From Bacillus sp. FJAT-27264 (GTDB lineage: Bacteria; Bacillota; Bacilli; Paenibacillales; Paenibacillaceae): a stretch of DNA of 64,000 nt. The position numbers and the translations under genes are program-made. The notes beneath the pieces were generated by a model. It had not been told where the DNA came from. It saw nothing but the letters and a program-made list of their open reading frames with translations, and ran no database searches. How positions within the stretch are numbered: the first letter of the stretch is position 1; each line of letters begins with the position of its first letter. Where the stretch lies: assembly GCF_001682855.1 (NCBI RefSeq), contig NZ_MAQW01000001.1:1235926-1299925 (forward strand), given 5' to 3'. Of the stretch, positions 51,358 to 60,744 are shown piece by piece.

Positions 51358-54300
51358 TTAAGCACCGATGTGAATACCGATAGATTTGCCCCCGGCTTCC
51401 ACGGTCTCAAAGGATTGTGCTCCACCTAATTCTACAGTGGTAACCAGGACGTTCTCACGCAGGACATGTTCAAATGCAGTAACCGCCGCCTTCAGTTCGT
51501 CGTCAAGATCCAGTGTCAGTGCAATACGCTTATCGATCGGCAGATCCAGACGTTTGCGGTAATCCTGCACCGCCCGTACGATCTCACGTACCCAGCCCTC
51601 TTGCTCCAGCTCAGGCGTGATCTCGGTGTTCAGCGCTACAGTGATACCGTAGCCAGAGGCAGAGGCGAAACCAGGTTTGGCCTGCTTCTCCACCAGCAGC
51701 TCATCGGCAGTGATTTGCAGCTCTTCGCCTTCCGGAGAGACGATAGCGATTACGCCGTCTTGTACAGCTTTGCGTGTAGCCTCACTGTCCAGGCTCTTAA
51801 GGAAGCCTTGCAGGAAGCCGATGTTTTTTCCGTATTTTTTACCAGCAACCTTCAGATTCATCTTCAAGGTAAAATCAACAAAGCCGCTATCGCTGATCTC
51901 CAGCACAATGTTCTTGATGTTGATCTCATCCTTGATGATTTCCTCATAGTCGGCCACATGGAAGCTGCGATCCAGCGACACAATCAGCTCAGACAGCGGC
52001 TGGCGGTTCTTGATGCCCGTCTCGTTACGCACGTTACGTGCAAGCTCGACGATGCCCCGTGCACTTTCCATATCCTGCTCCAGCTCTTTGTCGATCAGAC
52101 TTTCGTCGGCTACCGGGTAATCCGCCAGATGGACGCTTTCTCCGCCGCCAAGGTTTGTGAAGATATCCTCGGACAGCATAGGAGTGAACGGTGCCATCAA
52201 TTGTGCTGTGATCAACAATACATGAGTCAGCGTACGGTAAGCATCCAGCTTTTCCTCGCCCAATCCGCTGCCCCAGAAACGGTCACGGGAACGACGGATG
52301 TACCAGTTGCTGAGCTCGTCGATGAAGTTCTCAATCGCTTTTGACGTATTGACAAAATCATTCACAGCCAGCCCTTTATCTACCAACAGAATCAGGCTGT
52401 TCATACGGGAAAGAATCCAGCGGTCCAGCTTGTGTTCGGATAATTTAAACGGATGATCCGCCGGATCATAACCGTCAATACCAGCATACAAGGTCAGGAA
52501 CGCGTGCGTGTTGACCAGTGTATCCACGATTTTGGATTTGGTCTCACCAACCAGACCACGGGAGAAGCGTTTATTGTTCCACGGCGCGCTATCGGACAGG
52601 ATCGCCCAACGGAAAGCATCGGTGCCGTATTCATTCATGATTTCCCATGGGTCAATGACATTGCCCTTGGATTTGGACATTTTTTGGCCATTTTCATCAA
52701 GGATATGACCAGTAGCAATAACCGCTTTGTAAGGCGCTACGCCCTTGAACAACGTGGAAACTGCCAGCAGGCTGTAGAACCAGCCACGAGTCTGGTCAAT
52801 TCCTTCACAGATCATATCCGCCGGGAATTGGTCATCTAACGCGTCAGCATTTTCAAATGGATAGTGGCTTTGCGCAAAAGGCATCGATCCGCTATCAAAC
52901 CAAACGTCGATAACTTCCGATGTACGTACCATCACTCCACCCTCGCTGAACGGACTGCGCAGCTTGATGTTATCCACGAACGGCTTGTGCAGCTCGATAT
53001 CCTCTGGTACTTCATCCACGGCCATCGCTCTCATCTCAGCAATGCTGTGCGGCGAGAACTCTTTGCCGGTATCCTGACAAACCCATACATTCAGCGGTGT
53101 TCCCCAATAACGGTTACGGCTGATGTTCCAGTCCACCAGTTCCTCCAGAAATTTACCAAAACGTCCATCCCGCACGTGTTCAGGGTACCAGCTCACTCCG
53201 TTGTTGTTGGCAATGAGTTGATCCTTGATCTCTGTCGTGCTGATGAACCAGCTGTCTGTCGCATAGTACAGAAGCGGGGTATCACAACGCCAGCAGAACG
53301 GATAGCTGTGCTCATATTTTTCTTTGCTGTAGAGCAGACCTTTCTCCGACAACGTCTTCACGATGTCTAAATCGCAATCCTTCACGAATCGTCCGGCAAA
53401 ATCAACAATCAGATCTGTATATTTACCGGAAGCATCAACCACATTCACAAAGCTGATGCCGTTCTCGCGGCAAGTCTTGTAGTCATCCTCACCATGCGCC
53501 GGAGCCATGTGTACAATCCCTGTACCGCTGGCATCTGTAACGAATGATGCGCCGACAATGACATTGCTTTTCTCAGCCTGAATATAACCGAATGGGGGAG
53601 CATAAGTTTTGCCGATAAATTCGGAACCTTTATGCGTGGAAAGGATCGTATGCTCACCCTTCATCACATCATCCACCAGATTCTTCGCCAGGATGTACAC
53701 GCCATCCTCTTGCTGTACGCGCACATAATCCATGTCCGGGTTCATCGCCAACGCCATATGCGCGGGCAATGTCCAAGGCGTTGTGGTCCAAGCCAGTACA
53801 TATTCACCGCTGTCATCCAGCTTGAACTTGGCGGTAGCACTGAGGTCTTTGACCGTCTTGTAGCCTTGTGCGACTTCGTGGGAGCTCAGTGTCGTCTGAC
53901 AGCTCGGACAGTACGGGCTAACACGGTGCCCACGATACAAAAGGCCCTTCTCATGCACAGTAGCAAGGATGTTCCAGACACTCTCGATGTACGTATTGTT
54001 CAGGGTGATGTACGGGTTATCCAAATCGGTCCAGTAACCGATTGCTTCCGTGAATTCACGCCATTGCTTCTCGTATCCAAAGACGCTCGTTTTACATTTC
54101 TCAATGAACTTCTCAATGCCGTATTCCTCGATCTCTTGTTTCCCGGAGATTCCAAGCTGCTTCTGAACACCCAGCTCAACCGGCAGGCCGTGAGTATCCC
54201 AGCCCGCTTTACGAACTACACGGTAGCCCTTCATCGTCTGGTAACGGCCGATAAAGTCCTTGATTACGCGTCCCAGCACGTGCCCGATATGCGGCGCACC

Positions 54301-54450
54301 GTTCGCTGTAGGAGGTCCTTCATAGAACACATAGTTCTGGCGGCCTTCGCGGTTCTCCATGGATCTGCGGAACGTATTTTCGTCGCTCCATTTCTTCAAG
54401 ATGCGGACGTCTCTAGCCCGCGCCTTTTCTTTGACATCAACTTTTTGCAT
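51358..54450 (-). CDS. ileS: Isoleucyl-tRNA synthetase, type 2 (eukaryote-like)
   Basis: 1030 aa class I synthetase. HIGH motif at 54-57 followed by VLGRVIKDFIGRYQTMKGY and AGWDTHGLPVE, which is the eukaryote-like form. CP1 editing domain with VLAWTTTPWTLPAHMALAMN and GTGIVHMAPAHGEDD. KMSKS at 590-594. The C-terminal part lacks the zinc-finger Cys set of type-1 bacterial IleRS and is longer. Type-2 enzymes are known to resist mupirocin; that is family knowledge, not shown here. The frame is open upstream, but ATG 54450 with AAGGAAGGAT fits. Controlled by the T-box leader at 55049-55317. Confidence 0.94.
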   Translation of the reverse strand: MQKVDVKEKARARDVRILKKWSDENTFRRSMENREGRQNYVFYEGPPTANGAPHIGHVLGRVIKDFIGRYQTMKGYRVVRKAGWDTHGLPVELGVQKQLGISGKQEIEEYGIEKFIEKCKTSVFGYEKQWREFTEAIGYWTDLDNPYITLNNTYIESVWNILATVHEKGLLYRGHRVSPYCPSCQTTLSSHEVAQGYKTVKDLSATAKFKLDDSGEYVLAWTTTPWTLPAHMALAMNPDMDYVRVQQEDGVYILAKNLVDDVMKGEHTILSTHKGSEFIGKTYAPPFGYIQAEKSNVIVGASFVTDASGTGIVHMAPAHGEDDYKTCRENGISFVNVVDASGKYTDLIVDFAGRFVKDCDLDIVKTLSEKGLLYSKEKYEHSYPFCWRCDTPLLYYATDSWFISTTEIKDQLIANNNGVSWYPEHVRDGRFGKFLEELVDWNISRNRYWGTPLNVWVCQDTGKEFSPHSIAEMRAMAVDEVPEDIELHKPFVDNIKLRSPFSEGGVMVRTSEVIDVWFDSGSMPFAQSHYPFENADALDDQFPADMICEGIDQTRGWFYSLLAVSTLFKGVAPYKAVIATGHILDENGQKMSKSKGNVIDPWEIMNEYGTDAFRWAILSDSAPWNNKRFSRGLVGETKSKIVDTLVNTHAFLTLYAGIDGYDPADHPFKLSEHKLDRWILSRMNSLILLVDKGLAVNDFVNTSKAIENFIDELSNWYIRRSRDRFWGSGLGEEKLDAYRTLTHVLLITAQLMAPFTPMLSEDIFTNLGGGESVHLADYPVADESLIDKELEQDMESARGIVELARNVRNETGIKNRQPLSELIVSLDRSFHVADYEEIIKDEINIKNIVLEISDSGFVDFTLKMNLKVAGKKYGKNIGFLQGFLKSLDSEATRKAVQDGVIAIVSPEGEELQITADELLVEKQAKPGFASASGYGITVALNTEITPELEQEGWVREIVRAVQDYRKRLDLPIDKRIALTLDLDDELKAAVTAFEHVLRENVLVTTVELGGAQSFETVEAGGKSIGIHIGA

Positions 54451-54528
54451 TAGGGTCAAATCCTTCCTTGGTTTTGATCTTAAAACCTTTTTCGATCCCT
54501 CCCAAACCCTCCCTTCGCCAAGGGAGGG

Positions 54529-54985
54529 CCCCAGAGGGCGCCGCCCTCTGGACACCCGGAAGCAGAGCTCGAGGTGGGAGTAGCTTTGGTGGAATAGTAA
54601 CTGATACGTTGGCGCGAGGACCGGCCCTTCTTAGGCTTCCCTACGGGTTCGCCTGCGCGGCCTCGACTTTTAAAGACTTTGGAGACTGCTTTGTGACGCT
54701 CCGCTCGTCGCTGGCTTCCGAGCCTAGGCTGCCTCCTGCGGAGGGTCGCGGGCTCGGGGCAAAGCGGAGTGCTTTGCGACGCTTCGCCTGTCGCGGGCTT
54801 CCGAGCCTTAGGCTGCCTCCTGCGGAGGGTCGCGGGCTCGGGGGCAAAGCGGAGGCCCCGCAGGCGAACCCGCCAGGGGAGCCTAAGAAGGGCCGCTCCC
54901 CCGCCGAACAAACCACCTGTCCGCTAGCCAACCTTCTCCCGCCGGGATTTAATTGCGGGTGTCCAGAGGGCTGCGGCCCTTGGGG
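54529..54985. repeat. GC-rich imperfect palindrome (MITE-like) in the ileS leader
   Basis: Outer inverted repeats 54529-54557 and 54957-54985 agree at 25 of 29 positions. Inner inverted repeats 54623-54662 and 54854-54894 follow. The centre has two direct copies of a unit of about 61 bp (54708-54768 and 54791-54853). Each outer arm can also fold on itself (CCAGAGGGCG / CGCCCTCTGG). No transposase inside. It lies between the T-box terminator and the ileS start. Confidence 0.8.
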
Positions 54986-55048
54986 TCCCCCTTAGAAGGG
55001 GGATTTAGGGGGATGCTACGCACTAGGGGGATGACAGGCACGCAAAAA

Positions 55049-55317
55049 CGAGCGCCATCTCGCCCCACAAGGGGCGAGACGACGCTCGCGATACCACCCT
55101 AATTCAGTGCATGAGCACCTCCTTAGGGGGAGAGTATTCAGGCACGATCTCAGTTCCGCGCCGGTTCTTTATGACGCGGGTCCGGTGTAACGTCCGGCAG
55201 ACGGCTTGGCTTACACACGCAAGAATGCGCTTCAGCGTCGCTTCTAAGGGGAGATTTTCCGGCAGGGTCTGAACATCGGCTTTCAGCAATCACCGACTCT
55301 CTGGGGGACAGATTCTT
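55049..55317 (-). promoter_or_regulatory. T-box riboswitch of ileS
   Basis: Stem I base CAAGAAT (55311-55317) pairs with ATTCTTG (about 55221-55227); AGAGAG and a GTTCAG region lie inside it. The T-box AGGGTGGTATCGCG is at 55087-55100. The terminator stem CGAGCG...CGCTCG with CTCGCCCC / GGGGCGAG spans 55049-55088, followed by TTTTTG. Uncharged tRNA-Ile should pair at TGGT and turn off the terminator. I could not place the specifier codon with certainty; ATC occurs at 55146-55148 and 55253-55255. Confidence 0.85.
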
Positions 55318-55416
55318 GTCGTACTTGGCCCTTCATCGAATTACATATAATCATGGTTGAAGATATGTTCTAGTTATAGCCTCTTTGAGCATAAATGTCA
55401 ACCGGACAGAACACAC

Positions 55417-55902
55417 CTAAAATGCGTTCTCGGTAACTTCACGGCTCTCAAGTGCATTCCAGTCATCCTGAGAGAGCAGCTCCAGTTGGGCTTCAAGCAG
55501 TGTCCGGAATCGAGTCCGGTAAATAGAGGCCTGCTTGCGCAGCTCTTCAGTCTCAATCGAAATCCTGCGGGATTTAGATAAGGCTTCGTTAATGATACGG
55601 TCAGCGTTCTTCTCCGCTTCCTTGATAATCAGCTGCGATTCCTTCTTGGAGTTGTTCTTCACTTCATCTGCTGCTTCCTGAGCAATGATGATCGTCTTGG
55701 ACAATGTCTCCTCGATGTTCACAAAGTGGTCCAGACGCTCCTGAAGGGCCAGGAGCTGATTTTGCAGTTCCTTGTTCTCACGGATGACGCTTTCGTAATC
55801 CTTGATGACCTGGTCCAAAAACTCATTGACCTCATCTTCGTCATAACCGCGGAGCCGCCGGGAAAACTCCTTGTTATGTATATCGAGCGGCGTTAATGGC
55901 AT
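55417..55902 (-). CDS. divIVA: DivIVA cell-pole/septum protein
   Basis: 161 aa. N-terminal membrane-curvature domain MPLTPLDIHNKEFSRRLRGYDEDEVNEFLD with Phe and Arg exposed in the crossed loop, then a long coiled coil (QNQLLALQERLDHFV..., QEAADEVKNNSKKESQLI). Recruits division and pole factors to curved membrane. Start ATG 55902 sits 7 bp after AGGAGGTG. Same place, between ylmH and ileS, as in Bacillus. Confidence 0.95.
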   Translation of the reverse strand: MPLTPLDIHNKEFSRRLRGYDEDEVNEFLDQVIKDYESVIRENKELQNQLLALQERLDHFVNIEETLSKTIIIAQEAADEVKNNSKKESQLIIKEAEKNADRIINEALSKSRRISIETEELRKQASIYRTRFRTLLEAQLELLSQDDWNALESREVTENAF

Positions 55903-56124
55903 GCTGTGCACCTCCTAGAAATTTCGGACCTTCCTGGCCTCTGCAGCCGTGCAGCGGACAAAGAAGCAAGATTGTAACTCAAGTATTAGGCAGAAGTTGC
56001 TGTTTCATACTCACTGCCGGCTAGGGTCCGCCTCTTCTACACTATCGGCGTCCAGCTTCAAATTCGTTTGTTTCCCACGAGTTAATCATTTTCGACAAGG
56101 AAAGCAGGATTCCTGCAAAGGGAT

Positions 56125-56910
56125 TCACACAAATTTGCCAACCTGAACCCGGTACCGACCTTTTTTCGTCAAGCCGCCTACTTCCAGCACCTTGAATCGC
56201 CCAAAGCCTTGCAGAGATACCACATCGCCTTCCTTGAGTGCGGTGGACGGATCCTCCTCCACCTTCCAGTTCACCCGTACCCGTCCGCTTTTGATCGGTG
56301 CAAGAATTTTGCTCCGGCTAAGACGGGTCACATCCGCAGCAATGCCGTCAAGCCGCAGGGAGGCTACAGTCAAATCCATCATTTCAAGCTTGGTTTCACT
56401 GCTACGCAGCGAGGAAAGCGGCAAGATTTCAGTGCTGACATTGACCTTATGCACACCATGCAGATTCATGGTGAGATAATCGGCGATATCTGCTGTTACT
56501 ACGACATGACAACCATCCGCAAGCACATGAATATCACCGATTTTGCTTCGTTTGATTCCAAGGCCCAGAATGGCGCCCATATAATCCCCATGCTCCAGAG
56601 CCAGAAATTTCTGCTCCCCGGAGGTAATCGCTAACACTTTCATTTCCATGTCTTCGCCATCCAGCTCGCGGTAATCTGGAGCAATGAGGGCTCTGCACCG
56701 CTCTGCACCTTCATGGCCACCTTCCAGTCTGACTATGACATCAGGATGGCGGTTCACCAGACTATGCAGAATATGGCCTTGGCGCGGATCGAGGAAATCA
56801 GTCAGTTTACTCTCATGATATTGCCCCGCAGCCGTCACCCAGTCCCAGGCCCTGTCCACAAATTGCCGCTCGTCGGGATGAAAATGCCCGTAGATTTCTG
56901 TCTTCAGCAT
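56125..56910 (-). CDS. ylmH: YlmH S4-domain RNA-binding protein
   Basis: 261 aa. N-terminal domain with HFHPDERQFVDRAWDWVTAA, then FLDPRQGHILHSLVNRHPDV, and a C-terminal S4 RNA-binding domain SKILAPIKSGRVRVNWKVEE, VVSLQGFGRFKVLEVGGLTK. YlmH has been linked to rescue of stalled ribosomes and to cell division. Overlapping operon with yggT (3-bp gap). Confidence 0.92.
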   Translation of the reverse strand: MLKTEIYGHFHPDERQFVDRAWDWVTAAGQYHESKLTDFLDPRQGHILHSLVNRHPDVIVRLEGGHEGAERCRALIAPDYRELDGEDMEMKVLAITSGEQKFLALEHGDYMGAILGLGIKRSKIGDIHVLADGCHVVVTADIADYLTMNLHGVHKVNVSTEILPLSSLRSSETKLEMMDLTVASLRLDGIAADVTRLSRSKILAPIKSGRVRVNWKVEEDPSTALKEGDVVSLQGFGRFKVLEVGGLTKKGRYRVQVGKFV

Positions 56911-56913
56911 AGG

Positions 56914-57183
56914 TTACAGAACGTAACTCAACAAAGATTTGAGGCCGTAAACCGCCCATCTGAGTACAAACAACGCAACGATCGGCGAAATATCCAGCAT
57001 TCCGAAAAGTGGCGGAATAATCTTGCGGAACGGTGACAAATACGGTTCAACCAGCTTTGCCAGCAGTTCCCCAATAAAGTTCTCACGGACACTAGGAACC
57101 CAGGACATCAGGATATAGATAAAAATCATGTAAAAGTAAATATTAAACAGGATATCAATAATGGAGCTAACTTCTTGATACAA
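56914..57183 (-). CDS. YggT-family membrane protein (YlmG)
   Basis: 89 aa with two helices; [20 protein letters not shown] and [20 protein letters not shown] are the family signature. TTG start at 57183 behind GAGGTGAACGG. Between sepF and ylmH, as usual. Linked to membrane organisation at division sites; precise role unknown. Confidence 0.92.
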   Translation of the reverse strand: MYQEVSSIIDILFNIYFYMIFIYILMSWVPSVRENFIGELLAKLVEPYLSPFRKIIPPLFGMLDISPIVALFVLRWAVYGLKSLLSYVL

Positions 57184-57190
57184 AGCCCGT

Positions 57191-57640
57191 TCACCTCATT
57201 CTGTTATAGTCTTGTTCGTCGCCAAGGATCTCGGTGATGGAGCCTTGAATTTCAACCGTATCCGGAGTGCACATAAATATATTGCCCCCGATTTTGGATA
57301 TTCCTCCACCCAGGGCATAAACAGTTCCACTTAGAAAATCAATAATCCGCATAGCCTGGTCATTACGCACTCGCTGAAGGTTAATTACAACGGTCCGGTG
57401 TGCCCGGAGATGATCGGCAATTTCCTGCGCCTCCTCATAGGAACGCGGCTCATAGAGCACAACCTTAACATTTTTCTGTGAGTGGATGCTGACGACGTTG
57501 TTGGTCCGCTGATTCTTGCGGGTTTCTACAGGGGTTGGCTCGTACTCATCTTCCTCACGTGAAGAAATCTGCTCCCGCTCCACAATCTCCTCTTCCTCCT
57601 GCAAACCAAAAAAACTCATAAAACGGTTCATAACACCCAT
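57191..57640 (-). CDS. sepF: SepF septum-forming protein
   Basis: 149 aa. N-terminal amphipathic membrane helix ([16 protein letters not shown]) and the C-terminal FtsZ-binding domain [60 protein letters not shown]. Polymerises into rings and bundles FtsZ. Start ATG 57640 after GGAGGGAT. Confidence 0.95.
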   Translation of the reverse strand: MGVMNRFMSFFGLQEEEEIVEREQISSREEDEYEPTPVETRKNQRTNNVVSIHSQKNVKVVLYEPRSYEEAQEIADHLRAHRTVVINLQRVRNDQAMRIIDFLSGTVYALGGGISKIGGNIFMCTPDTVEIQGSITEILGDEQDYNRMR

Positions 57641-57643
57641 CAC

Positions 57644-58342
57644 CTATCCCTCCTTGTGACCTACCAACACCGTACCCAAGCGAACCCAGGTAGCCCCTTC
57701 CTCTATCGCCACTTCAAAATCATTTGACATTCCCATCGACAGTTCCGTGATCGGCTCCGGTGTCAAACCCTGCCGATTTAGCTCATCACGCAATTCTCGA
57801 AGTCCACGGAAGACAGGGCGAGTCAGTTCAGGCTCCATCTCATAAGGTGCCATGGTCATCAGTCCGATCACGTTAACGCGGTCAAGATCAGCGATTTCCT
57901 GCAAGAATCCCGGCACATCAGCAGGTGACAAACCAAACTTCGTATCCTCACCCGAGATGTTAACCTGCAGAAAAACATTGACCTTCTGTCCGATGCTCTC
58001 GGCCTTTCGCTGCAGCTCCCGGGCCAGCGAGATACGGTCCAGGGAGTGTATATATAGAAATTTACCGATAACATCTTTAACCTTATTCGTTTGCAAGTGA
58101 CCGATGAAATGCCAGGTCCCCTTCTCTCCCAAGGCCAACCACTTATGTTCAGCATTCTGCCAGCGGCTCTCGGCGATATGCTCCAGCCCTGCTTCAAGCA
58201 CAGCGGATACCGTTTCCAAGGAAACGTATTTTGTAACAGCGATTACCTTGACGTCCTTGCGGTCTCGTCCGCTCGCTGCGCAGGCACGTGCTATGCGCTC
58301 TTCTACCTCGGCTATTCTCTCCTGTAGTGTCAAGGCCAACAT
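57644..58342 (-). CDS. YggS-family PLP-binding protein (YlmE)
   Basis: 232 aa PLP homeostasis protein with a TIM-barrel fold: [20 protein letters not shown] contains the PLP Lys, then [48 protein letters not shown], and [19 protein letters not shown] at the end. It has no enzyme activity of its own in known members. RBS AAAGGAGAG; overlaps the end of pgeF closely. Confidence 0.93.
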   Translation of the reverse strand: MLALTLQERIAEVEERIARACAASGRDRKDVKVIAVTKYVSLETVSAVLEAGLEHIAESRWQNAEHKWLALGEKGTWHFIGHLQTNKVKDVIGKFLYIHSLDRISLARELQRKAESIGQKVNVFLQVNISGEDTKFGLSPADVPGFLQEIADLDRVNVIGLMTMAPYEMEPELTRPVFRGLRELRDELNRQGLTPEPITELSMGMSNDFEVAIEEGATWVRLGTVLVGHKEG

Positions 58343-59194
58343 TCAACTCTCCTTTATTCCGATCCAGCTCGTCATTCTGCCTGTAATCCCATTTTCCGCA
58401 CGGTATGAAAAGAAAATATCTGTATTACAGCTTGTACACCATGATGTACATTCGATATGAGTCGGCAATATTCCTGCTTTTATCATAATGCGTCGATTCA
58501 TTTCTTTCAAGTTCAGCATACATTTACTGCTATCTGCAGCAGAAGGACTGTACAGCACTTCACCCTGCCCTGGTGACTCCCCACACTCTGCTTCCAGACG
58601 CCGGATATGATTCATCACATAATCGTCGACTTCATAACAGCAATCACCAATCGAAGGGCCGATGGCGGCACGAATATCCTCCGGACGGCTCCCGTATGCT
58701 TGCTCCATGGCCTGAACAGCGGCAGCGGCAATTTCCGCTACAGTCCCTTTCCAGCCTGCATGAGCAAGACCTACGGCACAATTGACGGGATCATAGAAAT
58801 ACAGCGGCACACAATCTGCATAGAATGAAGTCAGCAGTATACCAGGAATGTTGGTGACCATTGCATCTGTAGCCTGAAAAGCAGAGGCCCGATCCAGACG
58901 CCCCCGTCCACGGTCATTCTCTGTAACAACAGCGACTGTAGCACCATGCGTTTGCTCACCACAGGTCCAGTCCTCCAGGGCAAATCCCAGACTATCGACC
59001 AGCTTTGTCCGGTTATTCATAACATTGTCGGGATCATCCCCGACATGGAATGCACAGTTAAAACTATCATAGGGCGCCGTACCGGTCCCACCCTCTCTGC
59101 CAGTAAATCCCGCAGTTATTTCCGGATGCTCCTCAGCCCACGGTTCCAGCCGCAGTAGCATAGGAGCCTTCCCGCTCCGTACAAACGATTCCAT
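58343..59194 (-). CDS. pgeF: Polyphenol oxidase-type protein PgeF (YlmD)
   Basis: 283 aa, DUF152 family. Seen: GFTGREGGTGTAPYDSFNCA, TCGEQTHGATVAVV, YADCVPLYFYDPV and GLAHAGWKGTVAEIA with the His/Cys/His zinc site, GPSIGDCCYEVDDYV. Family members act on peptidoglycan precursor damage (removal of misplaced L-Ser) in addition to laccase-like activity in vitro. ATG 59194 with GGAGGTGAGG. Confidence 0.9.
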   Translation of the reverse strand: MESFVRSGKAPMLLRLEPWAEEHPEITAGFTGREGGTGTAPYDSFNCAFHVGDDPDNVMNNRTKLVDSLGFALEDWTCGEQTHGATVAVVTENDRGRGRLDRASAFQATDAMVTNIPGILLTSFYADCVPLYFYDPVNCAVGLAHAGWKGTVAEIAAAAVQAMEQAYGSRPEDIRAAIGPSIGDCCYEVDDYVMNHIRRLEAECGESPGQGEVLYSPSAADSSKCMLNLKEMNRRIMIKAGILPTHIECTSWCTSCNTDIFFSYRAENGITGRMTSWIGIKES

Positions 59195-59328
59195 TTCCTC
59201 ACCTCCGCCTTAGTGTAACACAGGGCAAAACTCCCCACAAAGAAATGCCTTTGATTCAGGGCAGATTCTGAAAATCCAGGCATTTTGACCTAGATTGTAA
59301 GTGAAGATCCAAAGAAAAAGACGCATCA

Positions 59329-59673
59329 TTAATACATGCGCCGTTCACTCCGGTCTCCCCGCTCCAAATACATCGTTTGCCGCTCTTCCTCAGCCTGGGG
59401 CATCCGGTTCTCTTCAATTTTTACGAGGACAACATCCGAGCCAATCTTCACAATATTCCTCCAGGGAATGATCAGGTCTGCACCGCCGCCGAACAATCCC
59501 ATGAACCGGGTATACCCGGGAACCACAATAGCATCAATAACACCCCGCCGGAGATCCAGCTCCAAGTCACTGATCTGTCCCAGTCGCTTACCGTCTACGA
59601 TATTGATGACATCCTTAGTCTGAAAATCAGAGATCTTCATTTTTTTGCCCGCTCCTATAGTATCCTGATTCAT
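59329..59673 (-). CDS. YlmC/YmxH PRC-barrel protein
   Basis: 114 aa, with MKISDFQTKDVINIVDGKRL, GQISDLELDLRRGVIDAIVV, then RNIVKIGSDVVLVKIEEN as the barrel. Start at 59673 (RBS AGAGGTGATG) or 59640. Next to sigG in the ylm set; usually expressed with sporulation genes. Function not known. Confidence 0.88.
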   Translation of the reverse strand: MNQDTIGAGKKMKISDFQTKDVINIVDGKRLGQISDLELDLRRGVIDAIVVPGYTRFMGLFGGGADLIIPWRNIVKIGSDVVLVKIEENRMPQAEEERQTMYLERGDRSERRMY

Positions 59674-59820
59674 TTCATCACCTCTGTACCATCAGACCTA
59701 TAGTCCAATATATGATCCCTAAGCTTGGCAACATGTCTATTTCGTCCCCATTCTTCCTCCCTCGGACAAATATTATTTGGAAGCACTATTTATTCAGAAG
59801 ACAGAAATGCACATAGAAAA

Positions 59821-59862
59821 TGGGATGTCCCCAGGCCATGAATTCGGCCGAAGAGACATCCC
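59821..59862. terminator. Bidirectional terminator after sigG
   Basis: TGGGATGTCcccaGGCC - ATGAATTC - GGCCgaagaGACATCCCA with ATTTTT on the plus strand and ATTTTC on the minus. Lies 20 bp after the sigG stop. Confidence 0.85.
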
Positions 59863-59882
59863 ATTTTTAGTGAAGCCAATAA

Positions 59883-60665
59883 TTACGATTTAACATGCTT
59901 CTGCATTTGCTGAATTGCGGATTTCTCCAGACGTGAGACCTGGGCCTGTGAAATGCCGATTTCATCCGCGACTTCCATCTGAGTCTTTCCTTCGAAAAAG
60001 CGCATGGATAGAATCCGCTTCTCCCGGCCACCAAGCTTCCGCATAGCTTCACGCAAGGCAATTTCCTCAATCCATGAGACATCCTTGTTCTTGTCATCAC
60101 TAATCTGGTCCATGACATAAATCGGATCCCCGCCGTCATGATAGATCGGCTCAAACAAGGAAACTGGATCCTGAATAGCATCAAGGGCAAAGACAACATC
60201 CTCTTTTGGTACGCCAAGGGCTTGCGAAATTTCGAAAATCGTCGGTTCCCGCGAGTTCTGGTTGGTCAGACTGTCGCGAACCTGCAGCGCCTTGTAGGCA
60301 ATATCCCGCAGCGATCTGGAGACACGAATCGGATTGTTATCACGCAAGTATCTGCGAATCTCGCCGATGATCATGGGAACCGCATATGTGGAGAACTTAA
60401 CATTTTGCGATAAGTCAAAATTGTCGATGGCTTTCATAAGCCCGATGCACCCCACCTGGAACAGGTCGTCCACGAATTCCCCCCGGTTGTTAAACCGCTG
60501 AATTACACTCAGGACCAACCTCAGGTTGCCGTTAACCAATTTCTCTCTGGCGGATCGCTCCCCCTGTTGCTGCAGCGAAGTGAACAATTCACGCATTTCG
60601 ACGTTCGTTAGAACGGGCAATTTGGATGTGTCCACACCGCAAATCTCGACTTTATTACGGGTCAT
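59883..60665 (-). CDS. sigG: Forespore sigma factor G
   Basis: 260 aa, the usual SigG length. Begins MTRNKVEICGVDTSKLPVLT; regions 2 (LRLVLSVIQRFNNRGEFVDD, LFQVGCIGLMKAIDNFDLSQ), 3 and 4 (MRFFEGKTQMEVADEIGISQ, AQVSRLEKSAIQQM) are complete. Acts late in the forespore. The start ATG 60665 has GGGAGG. Downstream of sigE with its own spacing (79 bp), as in Bacillus. Confidence 0.96.
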   Translation of the reverse strand: MTRNKVEICGVDTSKLPVLTNVEMRELFTSLQQQGERSAREKLVNGNLRLVLSVIQRFNNRGEFVDDLFQVGCIGLMKAIDNFDLSQNVKFSTYAVPMIIGEIRRYLRDNNPIRVSRSLRDIAYKALQVRDSLTNQNSREPTIFEISQALGVPKEDVVFALDAIQDPVSLFEPIYHDGGDPIYVMDQISDDKNKDVSWIEEIALREAMRKLGGREKRILSMRFFEGKTQMEVADEIGISQAQVSRLEKSAIQQMQKHVKS

Positions 60666-60744
60666 GATGATTAACCTCCCAAGGAGAAACATTACTGTAC
60701 ATTATCTCCCCGGTCCGGCATTTTATTCCTCGGGTGATCTCACC

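Noticed and set aside
51466-53370. Plus-strand frames opposite ileS
   Set aside because: Shadows of IleRS; no ribosome sites, odd composition.
54529-54985. CRISPR array or insertion sequence
   Set aside because: Only two direct repeats without spacers of equal size and no transposase frame; inverted arms fit a MITE-like element or hairpin.
54468-54995. Open frames on both strands across the ileS-leader palindrome
   Set aside because: Products are Gly/Pro/Arg-rich translations of repeats. The inverted repeats explain why both strands are open.
55104-55289. 61-codon minus-strand frame within the ileS leader
   Set aside because: Lies inside stem I and the T-box region; leader RNA, not a gene.
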